DNA from: Natrarchaeobaculum aegyptiacum
GTDB taxonomy: Archaea; Halobacteriota; Halobacteria; Halobacteriales; Natrialbaceae
DNA length: 64,000 nucleotides
NCBI RefSeq assembly: GCF_002156705.1
Contig: NZ_CP019893.1
Location: 496,001-560,000 of the forward strand
Reading direction: 5' to 3'
Shown here: positions 60,653 through 64,000 of the stretch, in pieces
Position numbering within the stretch: the stretch's first letter is position 1
Layout: each line of letters begins with the position of its first letter
Translations under genes and position numbers: made by a program
The notes under the pieces: generated by a model
Told to the model about the DNA's origin: nothing
Databases searched by the model: none
The model's input: the letters and a program-made list of their open reading frames with translations, nothing else

Positions 60653-61606
60653 ATGAGGCGTCCGTTTCGGCTCGTCGTCAGGGGGATCCTCGCGTTGACG
60701 GCCGCGGCCGTCGCAGTCTTCTTCCTGCCGTACTCGTTCGGGCTGTTGCCCGAGCGCGCGTTCGATGCGGGGTGTACCGCGGGCCGGGCGCTCGGCACGG
60801 AACTGGCCTGTTACCGGTTCATGTGGAACACCGTCACCGTCGGGGTCTTCATCGGCATTATCGGACCGCTCATCGGGGTGTTCCTCGTGCACCGCGAGAT
60901 GGCACTCATCGGGGAGACGCTCGCACACACCGCCTTTGCCGGGGTCGCGTTCGGGACGCTGCTGTTCGCCGCCTCCGGCTGGGACGCCCGGTTGTTGCTC
61001 GTCGCACTCGCTGCGGCGGTGATCGGCGCGCTCGCGGTGCAGGAACTCGCGGATCGAACGGGTTCCTACGGCGACGTCCCGGTCGCGATCATGTTGACTG
61101 GAAGTTTCGCCCTCGGAACGCTGTTCATCGATCTCGGCGGCGGATTCGCGTTCGTCGACGTCAACAGCTACCTCTTCGGGAACATCTCGATCACCGACGA
61201 GCGGAGCGTCGCCCTGATGGCCATTCTCAGTTTGAGCGTCGTCGCCGCTGTTGGGCTCTGCTACAAACAGCTGTTGTTCATCACCTTCGACGAACAGGCT
61301 GCGAGGGTCGCCGGGTTGGCGGTCTCGCGGTACACCGTCTTGCTCGTCGTCCTCACCGCGCTGGTCATCGTCGGCGCGATGCAGATCCTCGGGGTCATCC
61401 TCGTGGCGGCGATGCTCGTCGTTCCCGTGGCCGCCGCCTCGCTCGTCGCGGGTAGCTTCCGGGAGACGCTCCTCGTCGCGGTGGTCGTCGGCGAACTCTC
61501 CGTCCTCGGTGGAATCGCCCTCTCCTGGACGGCAGGGCTCCGCCCGGGAGCGACGATCGTCGTGATCGCGATCGGCTGGTACCTCGTGGCCGTCGTTCGA
61601 TCCTGA
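60653..61606 (+). CDS. metal ABC transporter permease (ZnuB family)
   Basis: The 317-residue integral membrane protein of the cluster 9 metal ABC class has eight or nine hydrophobic helices, the ALIGETLAHTAFAGVAFG loop (conserved in ZnuB/MntB) and GAMQILGVILVAAMLVVPVA near the end. It follows the ZnuA-like gene by 100 bases on the same strand. The partner ATPase (ZnuC) is missing from this locus. Nearness to urease raises nickel as a substrate, unproven. Confidence 0.9.
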   Translation: MRRPFRLVVRGILALTAAAVAVFFLPYSFGLLPERAFDAGCTAGRALGTELACYRFMWNTVTVGVFIGIIGPLIGVFLVHREMALIGETLAHTAFAGVAFGTLLFAASGWDARLLLVALAAAVIGALAVQELADRTGSYGDVPVAIMLTGSFALGTLFIDLGGGFAFVDVNSYLFGNISITDERSVALMAILSLSVVAAVGLCYKQLLFITFDEQAARVAGLAVSRYTVLLVVLTALVIVGAMQILGVILVAAMLVVPVAAASLVAGSFRETLLVAVVVGELSVLGGIALSWTAGLRPGATIVVIAIGWYLVAVVRS

Positions 61607-61922
61607 CCGCCACTTCGCGCCCGGAGCTCGAGGTCCTGCTGGATGTCGGCGCCCGAATCATCTCGGCGTCTCACGCGAGCTCAGGCGGTCGTTTCGCCAG
61701 ATGCTGTTCGTCTGATGATAGGTACCGTTCGATCCTAGTACGGATAGAAAGACGTTATATTCCGACCCGAATGGAAACTTACGTTCAAACACCAATATCC
61801 AAATTCAGTGGGCAAATATTGTGTTGTAGGGCCGACTTTACGTCGGTCGTATTCTAATCGCGGGGCGTGATGAGACAACGTTTCGGAACAGAACGAGATT
61901 CGGTACTCGAGGGTGGTCGACC
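61607..61922. other. 316-base region upstream of the urease genes
   Basis: Contains an AT-rich stretch (about 61730-61860) that probably holds the urease promoter. No gene, repeat or structured RNA is recognised. No metal-box or NikR-type dyad stands out by eye. Confidence 0.5.
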
Positions 61923-62309
61923 GTGTCTGAACTGATACCCGGTGAACTGCTCCCAGCCGAGGAACCGGTTACGATCAACGAGGGTCGAGAGACGGCGACG
62001 GTAACCGTCGAGAACACGGGTGACCGGCCGGTACAGGTCGGCTCGCACTTTCACTTCTTCGAGGTTAATCCCGGGCTCGCGTTCGACCGAGAGGCAGCCT
62101 ACGGGATGCGACTGAACATTCCTGCAGGAACGGCCGTCAGGTTCGAACCCGGCGTCGAACGCGAGGTCGACCTCGTCGCGATCGGTGGCGACCGCATCGT
62201 GCACGGGATGGGCGGCCTCGTCCAGGGTGACCTCGACGACGACGGCGCGAAAGAACGGGCGCTCGAGCGGGCTCGAACCGAGGGCTACCTCCAGGAGGAC
62301 ACCGAATGA
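61923..62309 (+). CDS. ureB: urease subunit beta
   Basis: The 128-residue beta subunit begins at a GTG ([20 protein letters not shown]) and shows [20 protein letters not shown] and [20 protein letters not shown], the usual conserved core. The C-terminus is extended and acidic. The stop overlaps the ureC ATG (ATGA). ureA is not upstream, which is common in haloarchaea where it may lie after ureC. Confidence 0.95.
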   Translation: MSELIPGELLPAEEPVTINEGRETATVTVENTGDRPVQVGSHFHFFEVNPGLAFDREAAYGMRLNIPAGTAVRFEPGVEREVDLVAIGGDRIVHGMGGLVQGDLDDDGAKERALERARTEGYLQEDTE

Positions 62310-64000
62310 GTCGGGACCTGTCCCGGCGGGAGTACACCGACCTGTTCGGACCGACGGCGGGGGACCGACTCCGTCTCGGCGACACGAATCTGCTCGCGAA
62401 GATCGAGACGGACCACACGGTTCCCGGCGAGGAGGCGGTCTTCGGCGGCGGGAAGACGATGCGCGACGGCATGGGGATGCAGTCGGGGACGACCCAGGCC
62501 GAGGGAACGCTCGACTGGGCCTTTACGAACGTCGTGATTCTCGATCCAGTCCTCGGCGTCCGAAAGGGAGATATCGGTGTGCGAAACGGCCACATCGTCG
62601 GCGTCGGGAAGGCGGGCAACCCCGACACGATGGACGACGTCGACATGGTGATCGGCTCGAGTACGGACACGGTTCCCGGTGACGGGCTGATCGCCACGGC
62701 CGGGGCGCTCGACATTCACGTCCACTTCAACAGTCCGCAGCTGGTCGATCACGCGCTCGCCTCGGGCGTGACGACGATGCTCGGGGGCGGGTTTGGCGGC
62801 GGGGCGACGACCTGTACGCCGGGCCCGGAGAACATCAAACGACTCTTGCAGGCCGCAGAAGAGTGGCCGGTCAACGTCGGCGTCTACGGCAAAGGCAACA
62901 GCAGCGGCCCCGAGGCAATCTACGAACAGATCGAGGCCGGTGCCTGCGGGCTCAAACTCCACGAGGACTGGGGCTCGACGCCCGCGGCGATCGACACCTG
63001 CCTCGAGGTCGCCGACGAGGAGGACGTCCAGGTCTGCATCCACACGGACACGCTCAACGAGTCGGGTTTCGTCGAGCATACCTTCGACGCCATCGACGGC
63101 CGGACGATCCACACCTTCCACATCGAGGGTGCCGGCGGCGGTCACGCCCCGGACGTCCTCGAGTTGATCGGCCACGAGCACATGCTGCCCTCGTCGACGA
63201 ACCCGTCGATGCCCTACACGGAGAACACGTTCGACGAACATCTGGACATGGTGATGGTCTGTCACCACCTGAACCCGGACGTGCCGGAGGACGTCGCCTT
63301 CGCCGAGTCGCGCATCCGCGCGGAGACCATCGGCGCGGAGGACGTCCTTCACGACACGGGAGCCATCTCGATGATGACCTCCGATTCGCAGGCGATGGGA
63401 CGGATGGCCGAGGTCATCTGCCGGACGTGGCAGACTGCCCACAAGATGAAGGCCCAGCGCGGCCCGCTGCCGGCGGACGAGGGCACCGGCGCGGACAACG
63501 CCCGCATCGAACGCTACGTCGCGAAGTACACGATCAACCCGGCGATCACCGCGGGCATCGACGACGACGTCGGTTCGCTCGAGCCCGGCAAACTCGCCGA
63601 CGTCGTCCTCTGGAAGCCCGCGTTCTTCGGGATCAAGCCGGAGGTCGTGATCAAGGGTGGCTTCCCGGTCTACTCCCAGATGGGCGAGGCCAACGGCTCG
63701 CTGATGACCTGCGAGCCGGTGATGGCCAGAGAGCGCGCTGGTGCCCAGGGGCGGGCAAAGCACGACCTCTCGGTCACGTTCGTCAGCGAGGCAGCCCACG
63801 AAGACGACGTCGGCGAACGCTACGACCTGAAGACGCCGGTACGCCCGGTCCGGGACACTCGAGCGATCGAGAAGTCCGATATGTTACACAACGATCACTG
63901 CCCGGACGACATCGAGATCGACCCACAGACGTTCGAGGTGCAGGTCGGCGAGGAGCGAAGCTCCTCGAGCACTCGGACGCAGTCCGATGACGACGGCGAG
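62306..64000 (+). CDS. ureC: urease subunit alpha (3' end beyond the window)
   Basis: The catalytic subunit hydrolyses urea to ammonia and carbamate with two nickel ions. 565 codons are open to the window end. Starts [20 protein letters not shown]. Nickel ligands H138 and H140 appear in [10 protein letters not shown]; the carbamylated lysine is K217 in [10 protein letters not shown]. Active-site MVCHHLN and [12 protein letters not shown] are present. The C-terminal tail after DPQTFEV is Ser/Thr/Asp-rich and runs off the edge. With urtABCDE upstream, it completes urea uptake and hydrolysis. Confidence 0.96.
   Translation, partial: MSRDLSRREYTDLFGPTAGDRLRLGDTNLLAKIETDHTVPGEEAVFGGGKTMRDGMGMQSGTTQAEGTLDWAFTNVVILDPVLGVRKGDIGVRNGHIVGVGKAGNPDTMDDVDMVIGSSTDTVPGDGLIATAGALDIHVHFNSPQLVDHALASGVTTMLGGGFGGGATTCTPGPENIKRLLQAAEEWPVNVGVYGKGNSSGPEAIYEQIEAGACGLKLHEDWGSTPAAIDTCLEVADEEDVQVCIHTDTLNESGFVEHTFDAIDGRTIHTFHIEGAGGGHAPDVLELIGHEHMLPSSTNPSMPYTENTFDEHLDMVMVCHHLNPDVPEDVAFAESRIRAETIGAEDVLHDTGAISMMTSDSQAMGRMAEVICRTWQTAHKMKAQRGPLPADEGTGADNARIERYVAKYTINPAITAGIDDDVGSLEPGKLADVVLWKPAFFGIKPEVVIKGGFPVYSQMGEANGSLMTCEPVMARERAGAQGRAKHDLSVTFVSEAAHEDDVGERYDLKTPVRPVRDTRAIEKSDMLHNDHCPDDIEIDPQTFEVQVGEERSSSSTRTQSDDDGE

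Noticed and set aside
62285-63799. 504-codon minus-strand frame opposite ureC
   Set aside because: The plus-strand frame from 62306 encodes urease alpha with all active-site motifs; the minus frame is its shadow.
1-64000. tRNA and rRNA genes
   Set aside because: Intergenic stretches were read by eye for cloverleaf features and none was recognised; a covariance-model search would settle this.

Overview
The window is chromosomal DNA of a halophilic archaeon (class Halobacteria). The coding DNA is GC-rich, the proteins are strongly acidic, and the gene set is archaeal: mevalonate kinase with isopentenyl phosphate kinase, archaeal shikimate kinase, a CDC48-type ATPase, a proteasome beta subunit, archaetidylserine decarboxylase, CheF and HemAT. 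For many genes a TATA-like box lies about 26-30 bases upstream of the start codon, so the transcripts are probably leaderless, as is usual in haloarchaea. I used this spacing to choose several starts. Genus is not decidable from the sequence; a member of Natrialbales is a guess.

Layout. (1) 1-11.3 kb: translation and isoprenoid genes (gltX, idsA, RNase J, ipk, mvk), split by an APC permease with UspA tail and a lipoprotein. (2) 11.4-15.4 kb: an accessory island with a MazF-type toxin-antitoxin pair, an intact IS200/IS605-family element carrying an unrecognised 189-residue gene between a DUF2080 gene and tnpB, and a RelE-type toxin-antitoxin pair. A 33-bp copy of the 3' end of the chorismate mutase gene bounds the last 3.3 kb. 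(3) 15.3-16.5 kb: shikimate kinase and chorismate mutase. (4) 16.9-26.8 kb: a catabolic block with a split dikinase resembling phenylphosphate synthase, a Rieske ring-hydroxylating dioxygenase with a coupled third small protein, an aldehyde dehydrogenase, a zinc alcohol dehydrogenase, a phosphoesterase and a regulator. (5) 26.8-36.6 kb: Nudix hydrolase, small haloarchaeal proteins, an R2-like di-metal protein with a divergent HTH regulator, a globin-coupled histidine kinase, CDC48, archaetidylserine decarboxylase and a RecA-like ATPase. (6) 36.8-48.5 kb: a chemotaxis cluster (cheA, cheB, ParA with a coupled CheW-domain protein, cheW, hemAT, cheF, cheY, cheC, degenerate MinD-like genes); cheR and cheD are not seen. 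(7) 48.6-53.6 kb: an eIF2B-alpha-like protein, an oxidoreductase, proteasome beta and small regulators. (8) 53.7-64 kb: a urea-type ABC transporter (urtABCDE), a metal transporter lacking its ATPase, and urease ureB and ureC (cut by the window end).

The most interesting points are: the dikinase/dioxygenase block as a candidate archaeal aromatic pathway; the three-gene coupled operon inside the IS605 element; the coupled ParA/CheW pair, which recalls bacterial ParC/ParP array positioning; three apparent leaderless upstream ORFs that overlap the starts of signalling or metabolic genes; and the ZnuA-like protein with an inserted domain and a lost metal ligand next to urease. No tRNA, rRNA or CRISPR array was recognised.
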